A DNA stretch of 64,000 nt from Companilactobacillus sp. (GTDB lineage: Bacteria; Bacillota; Bacilli; Lactobacillales; Lactobacillaceae): the NCBI RefSeq assembly GCF_022484265.1, contig NZ_JAKVLR010000001.1:1116001-1180000 (forward strand). Direction: 5' to 3'. Below the pieces are notes generated by a model, which was not told the DNA's origin, searched no databases, and saw nothing but the letters and a program-made list of their open reading frames with translations. Positions 15,902 to 24,506 of this stretch are shown here, in pieces. Both the position numbers and the translations under genes were made by a program. Within the stretch, counting starts at the first letter, position 1, and each line of letters opens with the position of its first letter.

Positions 15902-16786
15902 TTAGTCATTTTCATCTAACCACTTAGTTAAAATTTGTTCGTACTTGGCATTTTCTTCAACGAATGGCATGTGGCGGCTGTGCGCAAATAGTTCCCATTT
16001 TGAATTAGGAATACCATCATACATAGTTTTTGCAATCAACGGCGTACATAAATCGTTGATGCCACTGGTGATCAAAGTTGGTACCTGAATATCTTTCATC
16101 TGGTCTAAATAATCATAATCTCTCAAAGTTCCTTCAGGCGAGTATTCATTCGGACCCCAAGCAGTCAGATAACTTTCGGTTCCAGCTACTTTCTTTCGTC
16201 TCAGCGGTTCAGGCGAATTTGCGGTTGGCGTAGCGGCCGCGTGTTGTTCCATATACAAGGCGTTTGCTTTGATGTATGCCGGATCATTGTAGTTGCCAGT
16301 CTGTTCTGCTTTTTTAATGGCAGCCTTATCCTCTGGCGACATAAAATTATTGATCATTCGATGTTGCTCTTGTGCCCAGAGTTTCGCTGACGGCAACGTT
16401 CCTGACAAGATCAAGCTCTTGATACCTTTGGGGTGGTAATCACACATGTAGATGAAGGCCAACATGCCGCCCCACGACTGCCCCAACAAGTGGATCTCAT
16501 CTAAATCAAGATAGTCCCTCAGTTGAATTAGTTCGTTCGCCCACGTCTCTTTTTTCCAAAGCGAAGGGTTAGACGGAACTGCCGACTTACCACAGCCTAA
16601 CTGGTCATACATGATGATCTGTCGGCCGTCGACTGCCATATTATCTAAAAGTTCAAAATAATTATGAGTTGAACCTGGTCCACCATGCAGTAAAACTAGT
16701 GGTTTCTTGTTATTTTCTTGTTTGCCAACGATCCGATAATACGTCTGGTATCCCAGATATGGCATGTAACCTTCTTGGACCTGCAA
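15902..16786 (-). CDS. pip: Proline iminopeptidase (S33, alpha/beta hydrolase)
   Basis: A 294-residue serine peptidase that removes N-terminal proline. It shows the oxyanion-hole HGGPGSTHNYFELLD and the nucleophile elbow GQSWGG. The aspartate in GINDLCTP and the late histidine in HSRHMPF complete the triad. I keep the TTG start because GAGGGTG is well placed and because known PepI proteins have the same MxxxEGxMPxxGYxTYYRIVG N-terminus. It lies upstream of the M24 peptidase gene on the same strand. Confidence 0.9.
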   Translation of the reverse strand: MQVQEGYMPYLGYQTYYRIVGKQENNKKPLVLLHGGPGSTHNYFELLDNMAVDGRQIIMYDQLGCGKSAVPSNPSLWKKETWANELIQLRDYLDLDEIHLLGQSWGGMLAFIYMCDYHPKGIKSLILSGTLPSAKLWAQEQHRMINNFMSPEDKAAIKKAEQTGNYNDPAYIKANALYMEQHAAATPTANSPEPLRRKKVAGTESYLTAWGPNEYSPEGTLRDYDYLDQMKDIQVPTLITSGINDLCTPLIAKTMYDGIPNSKWELFAHSRHMPFVEENAKYEQILTKWLDEND

Positions 16787-16941
16787 TTTGTCACCCTCTA
16801 AATTGGATTTCTAACAATGCTGATAATGGTGCATCTGAATTTAAGTGTACATTTTACAAATATTTTTGTAAACGATGCCAATTTTTCAAGTATTCTGTAT
16901 CATAAACGTGCAACCAAACATAAATACCTCCGCCTAACTAC

Positions 16942-16983
16942 AAAAAGGTATCTAATTCAAAAAAACGAATTAGATACCTTCTT
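16942..16983 (-). terminator. Terminator of first YitT gene
   Basis: AAGGTATCTAATTC pairs with GAATTAGATACCTT, and T residues follow on the minus strand. Confidence 0.8.
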
Positions 16984-17024
16984 TAGGTTATGTTCGAGAT
17001 TTGACCATGTTTTGTCGCACTCTA

Positions 17025-17876
17025 CTAGTTATCATTAAATTTACCCATAATTTCAAGCGTTGGCTGAATGTTGATAAAAGCATTCGGATCCATTTTATTG
17101 ACGGTCTTTTTAACGAAGAATAATTGATACTTGGTCAAAACCATCGTCATCGAACCGATTTGCTCGCCTGAGTATGCTCCGGTCAAATTGTAGTCGATCG
17201 TGATACCACGGTTCAAACTGTCCAACAGCTTCTTAGCTATTTCGTCGATCATGTGCGAATAAACTGTTACAGTGATCTTTTGTTGTTGGATATACATTCG
17301 GTCGATCACAATGTTTGTGATAAAAATCGAGACGATACTGTATAGTGCTAATTCCCAACCGAAGACAAATCCAGCAATCAAGACAATGATTCCATTAACG
17401 ATAAATCCTAATTGTCCAACTGTCCCACCATGATTTTTTTGAATAATCAAGGCGATAATATCAGTTCCACCAGCAGAAAATCCGTAGCGGAACACTAGTC
17501 CGGAACCAATTCCCACTAAGACTCCACCAAAGATGGAAGCTAGCATTGGGTCATGTGTGATTGGATGTAACGGTATGAATAAAATCAAGATTGAAGCTGA
17601 GGCAATCGACAGAAGCGATAGAACGGTAAATCTTTTTCCTAGTTTCAACCAAGCCAATATTATCAGCGGTACGTTAATCAAGAAATACCAGAAATAGACC
17701 TCAGTGTTAAAGTTGGTCGCTTTATAGATCAGGTTGACGACTAACTGTGCCGCACCCATTGTCCCCACGGTATAAATTTTTGACGGCTGCAGCAAAAGCT
17801 GAACTCCTAATGCCGAAGTTAAACCGTATAAAATTGCGGCTGCAATTTTTTCTGAATAGTCTTTAAATAAGGACAT
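17025..17876 (-). CDS. YitT-family membrane protein (copy A)
   Basis: A 283-residue protein with about five N-terminal membrane helices (YitT/DUF161) and a C-terminal cytosolic DUF2179 domain (MIDEIAKKLLDSLNRGITID). The family is widespread in Firmicutes but its transported substrate is not established. I chose ATG 17876 because GGGGGTG stands just upstream; the frame runs further up to 17957 without a good site. It is highly similar in length and sequence to the next gene, so the two are a tandem duplication. Confidence 0.87.
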   Translation of the reverse strand: MSLFKDYSEKIAAAILYGLTSALGVQLLLQPSKIYTVGTMGAAQLVVNLIYKATNFNTEVYFWYFLINVPLIILAWLKLGKRFTVLSLLSIASASILILFIPLHPITHDPMLASIFGGVLVGIGSGLVFRYGFSAGGTDIIALIIQKNHGGTVGQLGFIVNGIIVLIAGFVFGWELALYSIVSIFITNIVIDRMYIQQQKITVTVYSHMIDEIAKKLLDSLNRGITIDYNLTGAYSGEQIGSMTMVLTKYQLFFVKKTVNKMDPNAFINIQPTLEIMGKFNDN

Positions 17877-17981
17877 ACCAGCACCCCCATAACGAGCGAA
17901 ATAATAAATATATTGTTGCCTTAAAATCAATGTATCTATTATTGACCGATAATTCAATGATAATTCAGAAAATTTACGGTT

Positions 17982-18018
17982 AAAAAAAAGAATCTAATCC
18001 TAATTTGGATCAGATCCT
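17982..18018 (-). terminator. Terminator of second YitT gene
   Basis: On the minus strand AGGATCTGATCC pairs imperfectly with GGATTAGATTCT and is followed by eight T. Confidence 0.7.
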
Positions 18019-18029
18019 ATTTTGTCTAA

Positions 18030-18881
18030 TTAATTATCGCTGAATTTACCCATAATACCAATGGTTGGCTGGATATTGATAAAGGCAGTCGGATCGACTT
18101 TTTTCACAGTTTGTTTGACAAAGAATAGTTGATACTTCGTCAAGACCATGGTCATCGAACCAATTTGTTCGCCTGAATAAGCACCCGTCAAATTGTGATC
18201 CAAGGTAATACCACGGTTTAATGTCTTCAATAGTTCTTTGGAGATGTCATCAATGTGGTGCGAGTAGATAATGACGGTGATCTTCTGTTGCTGGATGTAC
18301 ATTCGGTCGATCACGATATTAGTTACAAAAATCGAGATGATTGTGTAAAGAGCTAGCTCCCAACCGAAGACGATTCCGGCAATAAAAACGATCACGGCAT
18401 TCACGGTAAATGCCACTTGTCCGACTGTTCCACCACGACTCTTTTGAATAATCAAAGCGATGATATCAGTTCCACCAGTCGAGAATCCGTAACGGAAACA
18501 GATTCCAGAACCAACACCGACCATGGCGCCACCGAAGATCGATGCTAACATTGGATCATCAGTTATTGGATGCAGCGGAATGAATAAGATAAAAATTGAT
18601 GCGGCAGCAATTGAAACTAGTGATAAGACAGTAAACTTCTTGCCTAATTTTTTCCAAGATAGAATTATTAATGGCACGTTCAACAAGAAGTACCAAAGAT
18701 AAACTTCAGTATTCAGATGTGAGAATTTGTTGATCAAGTTTACGACCAACTGTGCGGCACCCATGACGCCACTGGTATAAATCTTCGCCGGCTGCAATAG
18801 TAATTGGATACCGATTGCAGACGTTATCCCGTAAAATATCGCTGCAAAAATTTTTTTCGAATATTCTTTAAATACAGCCAT
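18030..18881 (-). CDS. YitT-family membrane protein (copy B)
   Basis: A 283-residue paralogue of the gene at 17025, with the same layout: membrane helices, then a DUF2179 domain (HIDDISKELLKTLNRGITLD). The start ATG 18881 follows GGGGGTG, the same unusual ribosome site as copy A. Each copy has its own terminator, so they may be expressed separately. Function is unknown beyond membrane location. Confidence 0.87.
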   Translation of the reverse strand: MAVFKEYSKKIFAAIFYGITSAIGIQLLLQPAKIYTSGVMGAAQLVVNLINKFSHLNTEVYLWYFLLNVPLIILSWKKLGKKFTVLSLVSIAAASIFILFIPLHPITDDPMLASIFGGAMVGVGSGICFRYGFSTGGTDIIALIIQKSRGGTVGQVAFTVNAVIVFIAGIVFGWELALYTIISIFVTNIVIDRMYIQQQKITVIIYSHHIDDISKELLKTLNRGITLDHNLTGAYSGEQIGSMTMVLTKYQLFFVKQTVKKVDPTAFINIQPTIGIMGKFSDN

Positions 18882-19070
18882 GGCAGCCACCCCCAAAATT
18901 CAATATTAAAAATTATATAACATTACAATATTAATTCATACATAATACTTTCAAATGTCGTTAAATAACCAGTCATCAGATATTTCTGAGTAAGCGTAAT
19001 ACATGTATCAGCCATTTTTCAATGTTAAACTGAAATTAATTAATCAATGATTTTATAAGGAGACATAACT

Positions 19071-19937
19071 ATGAAAAAAATTGGTTTTATTGGAACTGGC
19101 GTTATGGGCAGTGGCATTATCAATAACTTGTTAAAAGCTAACTACGATGTTTCTGTATATACGAGAACTGAATCCAAAGCTGAACCTTTACTTAAAGAAG
19201 GCGCTAAATGGTTCAACAGTCCCAAAGATCTTACGGAAAATGTTGATATCATCTTTACTATGGTTGGTTTTCCACAAGATGTCAAAGATGTTTACTTAGA
19301 CCCACAGACTGGCGTTTTCACGAGCCTAAAGGCTGGGCAAATGATTGTTGATATGACGACTAGCACCCCTACTCTTGCCAAAGAATTGGGTGAAAAAGCT
19401 GAAAAAATGAACGTTGAATGTCTAGATGCTCCGGTATCAGGTGGCGACGTTGGTGCTAGAGATGGCAAACTGACCATTATGGTTGGAGGCTCTCAAAAGG
19501 CTTACGACGAATTGATTCCCTTATTTAAAGTTATCGGTCAATCTTATCACCGCTTTGGTTCATACGGCGCTGGCCAACACACCAAAATGGCGAACCAGAT
19601 CATGATTGCCGGTACCATGACCGGACTAACTGAGATGCTAGTTTATGCCAAAGCTGCTGGGCTCGACTTACCTGACGTCTTGAAGACTCTCGAAGGTGGC
19701 GGAGCCGACAACTGGAGCATGGAAAACTACGTCCCACGAATTTTAAATGGCGACTTCAAACCAGGCTTCTTCTCAAAACATTTCTTAAAAGATCTCCGAA
19801 TCGCACTTGAAGAAAGCGAGAAGATGGGACTAGATTTACCAGCCACAAAACAAGCCAAAGCATTGTATGAAAAATTAGTGGACGACAAAGGTCTCGGAAA
19901 CGATGGAACTCAAGCTTTAGTTAAACTTTGGTGGTAA
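19071..19937 (+). CDS. 3-hydroxyisobutyrate dehydrogenase-family oxidoreductase
   Basis: A 288-residue beta-hydroxyacid dehydrogenase. The Rossmann start KKIGFIGTGVMGSGIINNLL is followed by YTRTES, where the arginine after the second strand suggests NADP preference. DAPVSGGDVGARDGKLTIMV is the family's substrate-binding signature, and the catalytic lysine lies in GAGQHTKMANQ. The exact hydroxyacid substrate is not clear. It is a single gene with a strong AAGGAG site and terminator. Confidence 0.9.
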   Translation: MKKIGFIGTGVMGSGIINNLLKANYDVSVYTRTESKAEPLLKEGAKWFNSPKDLTENVDIIFTMVGFPQDVKDVYLDPQTGVFTSLKAGQMIVDMTTSTPTLAKELGEKAEKMNVECLDAPVSGGDVGARDGKLTIMVGGSQKAYDELIPLFKVIGQSYHRFGSYGAGQHTKMANQIMIAGTMTGLTEMLVYAKAAGLDLPDVLKTLEGGGADNWSMENYVPRILNGDFKPGFFSKHFLKDLRIALEESEKMGLDLPATKQAKALYEKLVDDKGLGNDGTQALVKLWW

Positions 19938-19943
19938 AAAAAT

Positions 19944-19992
19944 ATGGAGCACATCGAATAATTGAACTATTCGAACAGTGCTCCATTTTTTT
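19944..19992. terminator. Bidirectional terminator
   Basis: ATGGAGCAC and CGAATA pair with TATTCG and GTGCTCCAT, with T and A runs on either side, between convergent genes. Confidence 0.8.
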
Positions 19993-20416
19993 ATTCCACA
20001 GCAAGTGTTTTTTCAAAACGATTATTTTCTCCACGTTGTGCTAAACACATCAATATAATCAGTAAAATATAACCAACGCCAGGTACCACTAACCAGAGCA
20101 TCCACCAAGCGCGTAAGTTTAAATCGTGCAAACGGCGAATTGCCGCATTATAAATTGCAATAAAATAGTAGCCAAATGCCATCGCCATCGCTACGCCGAT
20201 CACAGCACTCCAGTAAACTTCAGAGATTGGCATCAAGGTTACGACCCAGCCTAATAAGGCAATCAAGACAGCAAAGAAAATCGTTGTGCCTAAATAACCC
20301 CACCAGAAATCAGCGCGTCCCATGCGTTTGGCACCGACAAATAAGTCTTGAAAAAATAGTTTTGTTGAAGCGATTAAACCTGGTTTGTTAGTTTCATTCC
20401 AATTAGTTTTTTCCAT
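19991..20416 (-). CDS. DUF805 membrane protein
   Basis: A 141-residue integral membrane protein with four hydrophobic segments and the DUF805 hallmarks FFQDLFVGAKRMGRADFWWG near the start and IRRLHDLNLRAWW in the middle. The function of the family is not known. It starts after AGAGGT and is 9 bases downstream of the first fluoride channel gene on the same strand, so the two are probably co-transcribed. Confidence 0.85.
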   Translation of the reverse strand: MEKTNWNETNKPGLIASTKLFFQDLFVGAKRMGRADFWWGYLGTTIFFAVLIALLGWVVTLMPISEVYWSAVIGVAMAMAFGYYFIAIYNAAIRRLHDLNLRAWWMLWLVVPGVGYILLIILMCLAQRGENNRFEKTLAVE

Positions 20417-20425
20417 AATTACCTC

Positions 20426-20767
20426 TTAAATTATTATCCCGAGTAAAAATCCGAGTAGTCCAAATAAATATGAAGAACAGAAATATAAGAAACACACTAT
20501 GTAGCGCTTTTGAAACCACAGTTGGCTTAACTCATAGTTAAATGTTCCAAAAGTAGTAAAGCCGCCGCAAATTCCGGTTCCTAAAAAGACTAATAAGGCC
20601 TTGTTTACAATTTTAGCAGTTAACATCCCTAAAACAAATGATCCGACCACATTTATTATCAATGTCATCCAAGGAAAATCAATTGGAATTTTTCGCGACA
20701 ATCCAGTCAATTCATTTCTGGCAGTCGCCCCGATCGTTGCCCCTAAGGCAACCAGCACAATATTCAT
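20426..20767 (-). CDS. crcB: Fluoride channel FluC/CrcB (first)
   Basis: A 113-residue, four-helix fluoride exporter. It has the FluC features GATIGATARNELTG at the start, NVVGSFVLGML in the second helix and GGFTTFGTFNYE, the polar track that lines the pore. A second channel gene occurs at 22589. No fluoride riboswitch was seen upstream. The two channel genes, usually adjacent, are separated here by an MFS/HxlR pair. Confidence 0.9.
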   Translation of the reverse strand: MNIVLVALGATIGATARNELTGLSRKIPIDFPWMTLIINVVGSFVLGMLTAKIVNKALLVFLGTGICGGFTTFGTFNYELSQLWFQKRYIVCFLYFCSSYLFGLLGFLLGIII

Positions 20768-20898
20768 CTAAAATGTTTCCTCCTTGAGTACTTTTAGGTA
20801 CCTATCCCACTTTAAAGTGCGTAATTGTGAAAAAATTTTGTGCCCGTATAATTGGTTTTTGTCGAATAGATAATTAATCAATTAGGGGAGTGAATAAC

Positions 20899-22083
20899 TT
20901 GCAAAATACAAAAATTTCATCAACATGGACTTTAGCTGCATTGGCCATCAGCGCCTTTGCAATCGGTAGTGCCGAATTTATCAGTGTCGGGATCATGCCA
21001 CTGATCATCAAATCATTTAATATCACCATCGCTCAAGCAGGATTGACTGTTTCATTATATGCGATGGGCGTAATGTTAGGAGCTCCGATCCTAACGACCT
21101 TGACCACCAGAATCGACCGTAAAAAATTATTGATTGGTATCATGGTCAGTTTCATTATTGGAAATACAGTTTCAGCTTTTGCACCAACATTTGTCATCCT
21201 ATTATTAGGAAGAATCATCACTGCTTTATCACACGGATTGTTTATGACGATTGCTTCTGTTGTTGCAGCAGATGTCGTTGCTCCTAACAAGCGTGCTTCG
21301 GCAATCGCCATCATGTTCACTGGATTAACAGTCGCTACAGTGACTGGCGTTCCACTTGGAACTTATATTGGGCAAGCCTTGAACTGGCGAAGCTCATTTA
21401 TCTTCTTGATCTTACTAGGAATCGTCGGAATGATCGGCAGCTTTATCTTAGTACCAAACAACCTTTCAAAGGCAACTCCTAGCAACCTCAAAGGTTTTGT
21501 TCGGATCATGAAACAACCTAAGTTGATCTTGATCATTTTGATCACAGCTTTGGGATATGGCGCAACTTATCCAGTCTACACTTATATCTCAACGATCCTT
21601 AACCAACAAATGGGCTGGTCAGATGGCGCAATCGTCATCATCTTGATTGTCTACGGTTTGGCGGTCGCAATTGGAAATACCATGGGCGGACGCCTTGCCA
21701 ATGTTAAGCCTTTGAACGCCCTGTTAAAAATGTTTATTGGCTTAGCTGCAACTTTGTTCCTAGTCTGGGTAACATTGAATACGCATTACTTTGGATTAGT
21801 TGCCGTAATGCTAATGGGATTGTTCGCATTTATGAACGTTCCCGGCTTGCAGCTTTATATGTTGCAATTGGCAGAAGAATTAACTCCAAGTGAAGTTAAT
21901 TTAGCATCATCACTAAACATTTCGGCTTTTAACATTGGTATCATCATCGGTTCAACTATGGGTGGATTTGCAGCCTCAAATAACATGATTGCCATCACAC
22001 CATGGTTAGGAATCGCAATGTTGCTACTCGGCGTTATCTTAATTTTTTACTTGATGAGAAGCGTTTCTGCTCAAAAACGATAA
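20899..22083 (+). CDS. MFS efflux transporter (DHA1 type)
   Basis: A 394-residue, 12-helix major facilitator. The first helix holds FAIGSAEFISVGIMPLI, and RIITALSHGLFMTIASVVAAD is the motif C-like region of sugar-efflux/AraJ-type antiporters. The start is probably TTG 20899, eight bases after AGGGGAG; a GTG at 20890 overlaps that site. The HxlR regulator follows on the same strand, so drug or electrophile-induced efflux is plausible. Confidence 0.85.
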   Translation: MQNTKISSTWTLAALAISAFAIGSAEFISVGIMPLIIKSFNITIAQAGLTVSLYAMGVMLGAPILTTLTTRIDRKKLLIGIMVSFIIGNTVSAFAPTFVILLLGRIITALSHGLFMTIASVVAADVVAPNKRASAIAIMFTGLTVATVTGVPLGTYIGQALNWRSSFIFLILLGIVGMIGSFILVPNNLSKATPSNLKGFVRIMKQPKLILIILITALGYGATYPVYTYISTILNQQMGWSDGAIVIILIVYGLAVAIGNTMGGRLANVKPLNALLKMFIGLAATLFLVWVTLNTHYFGLVAVMLMGLFAFMNVPGLQLYMLQLAEELTPSEVNLASSLNISAFNIGIIIGSTMGGFAASNNMIAITPWLGIAMLLLGVILIFYLMRSVSAQKR

Positions 22084-22164
22084 TTCTGTTATTTTCCTTA
22101 TTAACATGTTAATATTGATTGCGATTATTAAATCAATTTAGCCGTTAATAAGGGGGAATCAGCG

Positions 22165-22548
22165 TTGGAACAATGCATTTATAACATTGGAGTCGAAGCT
22201 ACGATCGATGTCATTGGTGGCAAATGGAAACCTTTGATCCTGTGCCACTTGAAAAAAGGTACGATGCGTACCGGTCAATTACGACGTGTAATTCCTAATA
22301 TTACGCAAAAAGTTTTAACGCAGCAATTACGCGAATTAGAAGCTAGTGGTATCGTCAATCGAAAAATCTATGAACAAGTACCGCCAAAAGTAGAATACTC
22401 ATTGACTGATTACGGCAAGACTCTCAACAACCTGCTCTATGAGTTGTGCAAATGGGGAGAAGAAGATATTTGCCGTCGTCGTGAAAAAGGCGAATCGATC
22501 TTATTATTAGATGAAAAGCCTGAAATACCAGAAGTACAAGCAAATTAG
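22165..22548 (+). CDS. HxlR-family transcriptional regulator
   Basis: A 127-residue winged-helix regulator. The order CxxNIGVEATIDVIGGKWKPLILCHL, then ITQKVLTQQLRELE and VPPKVEYSLTDYGKTL, is the HxlR/DUF24 signature. A cysteine at position 4 matches the redox-sensing cysteine of YodB/HypR proteins, so it may sense electrophiles or oxidants. It starts at TTG after AAGGGGG. It lies downstream of the MFS gene and may control it. Confidence 0.88.
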   Translation: MEQCIYNIGVEATIDVIGGKWKPLILCHLKKGTMRTGQLRRVIPNITQKVLTQQLRELEASGIVNRKIYEQVPPKVEYSLTDYGKTLNNLLYELCKWGEEDICRRREKGESILLLDEKPEIPEVQAN

Positions 22549-22585
22549 CGAATGAAGTGCAGTGCACATCATTCGCTATTTTTTT
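22546..22585. terminator. Terminator of HxlR gene
   Basis: TAGCGAATGA and GTGC pair with GCAC and TCATTCGCTA, followed by T residues; it can also serve the convergent gene. Confidence 0.8.
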
Positions 22586-22588
22586 GTC

Positions 22589-22990
22589 TTAATTTTTTTC
22601 CAATTCCTTGTCAGCAAAATATACTGCCAAATAATTGCCGAATAGTGCTAACAAAAATCCACCTACCATTGTAATAATTAAATACAGTCCAAAAGCTAAA
22701 TAGTCGCTGTTCAAAAATAGTTTCACTGCATCAGCCGACATCGTCGAAAATGTCGTATATGAGCCTAACAATCCAGTCGTCAAAGACAAGACTGTCCCAG
22801 CAGATAAGTGGAAACGATCATGCAAGTAATGGATCAATAACGGTAAAACAAACGCGCCAGTCAAATTGACAAAGATCGTGCCCCAAGGAAAGCTTGAGTA
22901 ATTTATAAAAAGCAGACTGATCAAATATCTCAAGATTCCGCCAATTGATGCGCCGATAAAAATAATGCCGAATGTTCTCAATTTTTTCAT
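22589..22990 (-). CDS. crcB: Fluoride channel FluC/CrcB (second)
   Basis: A 133-residue, four-helix membrane protein with GASIGGILRYLISLLF, NLTGAFVLPLLIHYL and GLLGSYTTFSTMSADAV, the FluC pore segments. It is slightly longer than the first channel because of a charged C-terminal tail. The pair may form hetero-oligomers or be redundant. It starts after a GGGGAT-type site. Confidence 0.88.
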   Translation of the reverse strand: MKKLRTFGIIFIGASIGGILRYLISLLFINYSSFPWGTIFVNLTGAFVLPLLIHYLHDRFHLSAGTVLSLTTGLLGSYTTFSTMSADAVKLFLNSDYLAFGLYLIITMVGGFLLALFGNYLAVYFADKELEKN

Positions 22991-23043
22991 AAGTCATCCC
23001 CGTGATTCGTATCCTAATAGGATAACATTTTTTCCAGGTATTC

Positions 23044-23074
23044 AAAAAGGACCGACATTTGCCGGTCCTTATTT
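23044..23074 (-). terminator. Terminator of the gluconate operon
   Basis: AAGGACCG pairs with CGGTCCTT, with T residues on the minus-strand side, just after the gntP frame ends. Confidence 0.8.
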
Positions 23075-23084
23075 ATGAACTATT

Positions 23085-24437
23085 TTACAAAACTAAACTT
23101 AGTAGCAAGACACCGATCAGACCAACTACGGCGATCAATGTTTCAAGTACTGTCCAAGTGAGCAGCGTTTCTTTAATAGTTAGATCAAAGTACTCTCTAA
23201 ACATCCAGAAACCAGCATCGTTGACGTGAGATGCGGCAAGTGAACCGGCACCAACTGCCAATACCATCAAGGCTGGATTTACACCAGCTGATTGCATTAG
23301 TGGAAGTACTAGACCAGCAGCTGTTAACGAAGCAACTGTGGCGGAACCTAGAGCAATTCTCTAGACTACTGCGATTACCCAACCTAGGATAAGTGGTGAA
23401 AGATTTGTACCTGAGAAGAGTTTCATAACTGCATCACCAACGCCACCATCAATTAAAACTTGTTTGAAGGCACCGCCACCACCGATAACTAGTAGCAACA
23501 TAGCGATTGATTTAACAGCTTCTTCAACTGTGTGCATGATTTGTGGAGTTTTGAATCTTCTAGCCCAACCCATCGTGTACATTGCAACTAGCAATGAAAT
23601 TGTCATTGAAATTGCTGGTGTTCCGATGAAGGCAATAATTGAATCTAAAGTCGATGGATTCTTTGGTAAATGTCCACCATTAAATAGCAATTGATAAATT
23701 GTGGTAATTGCCATCAAAATAACTGGGAACAATGAAGTAATAACGGAAATTCCAAAGCCAGGTGTATCTTCAAGCTTAAATTCCTTTTGAGGACCTAAAG
23801 CTGACAAGTTACCTTTTCTATCAAAGGCATCTGGAACGATTTTTCTAGCCACACGTGTGTAAAGTGGTCCGGCGATAATAACCGCAGGAATAGCCACGAT
23901 AATACCGTAAAGCAAAACGTGTCCAGCATTGGCGCCTAATACGGCACTAATGGCAGTTGGAGCTGGATGTGGTGGCAAGAATCCATGAGTAACGGACAGT
24001 GCTGCTGCCATTGGAATTCCTAAATACAGAATTGAAACTCCAGCTTCCATAGCAATGGCGAAGACGATTGGTACTAACAGAACCATACCTACTTCAAAGA
24101 ATAGTGCAATACCGATAATAAATGATGCTAAAACGATTGCTAACTGTAGTCTCTTTTTTCCAAATTTCTGGATCAAGGTGTGGGCAATTCGATATGCACC
24201 ACCGGCATCAGCAACCAAACGACCAAGCATGGCACCAAAACCGAAGACAATTGACAACTCGCCTAACTGACTTCCGATACCATCTTGGATACTGGTGGCG
24301 ATTTTGGTCAGTGGCAATCCCAAACCAACACCAACAGCAATTGAAGTAACGACTAATGAAACAAAAGTATTTAATTTTACTTTGATGATCAAGAACAACA
24401 ATAGAGCTATTCCTAAGATCAGCACAACAAATGGCAT
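23085..24437 (-). pseudogene. gntP: Gluconate permease GntP, broken by an in-frame stop
   Basis: The frame encodes a 450-position GntP-family gluconate:H+ symporter but has TAG (plus-strand 23361-23363) after residue 358. Both sides stay in frame: GWVIAVV, stop, RIALGSATVA, where relatives carry a leucine before RIALGSATVA. A single T-to-A change in TTG would make this stop. The lost 91 residues hold the final membrane helices, so the short product is probably inactive. A restart at an internal ATG (23297) has no ribosome site. The gene follows gntK with a cre-like site between. A sequencing error or readthrough cannot be excluded. Confidence 0.88.
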
Positions 24438-24458
24438 AAGTATTTCCTCCCTAAATTA

Positions 24459-24472
24459 CGTAATCGCTTTCA
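24459..24472 (-). promoter_or_regulatory. cre-like CcpA site before gntP
   Basis: CGTAATCGCTTTCA differs from the cre consensus TGWAANCGNTNWCA at one base. It lies between gntK and gntP. Confidence 0.55.
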
Positions 24473-24506
24473 CGTATCCTCTTATTAAAACTCGTCGTGA
24501 GACGAG

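Noticed and set aside
20768..20898. Fluoride riboswitch before the first crcB gene
   Set aside because: I looked for the conserved core segments in both orientations and did not see them; likewise before the second crcB gene.
23085..23297. A separate small gene for the last part of GntP
   Set aside because: The frame is continuous with gntP across the TAG and has no ribosome site of its own; it is the lost C-terminus.
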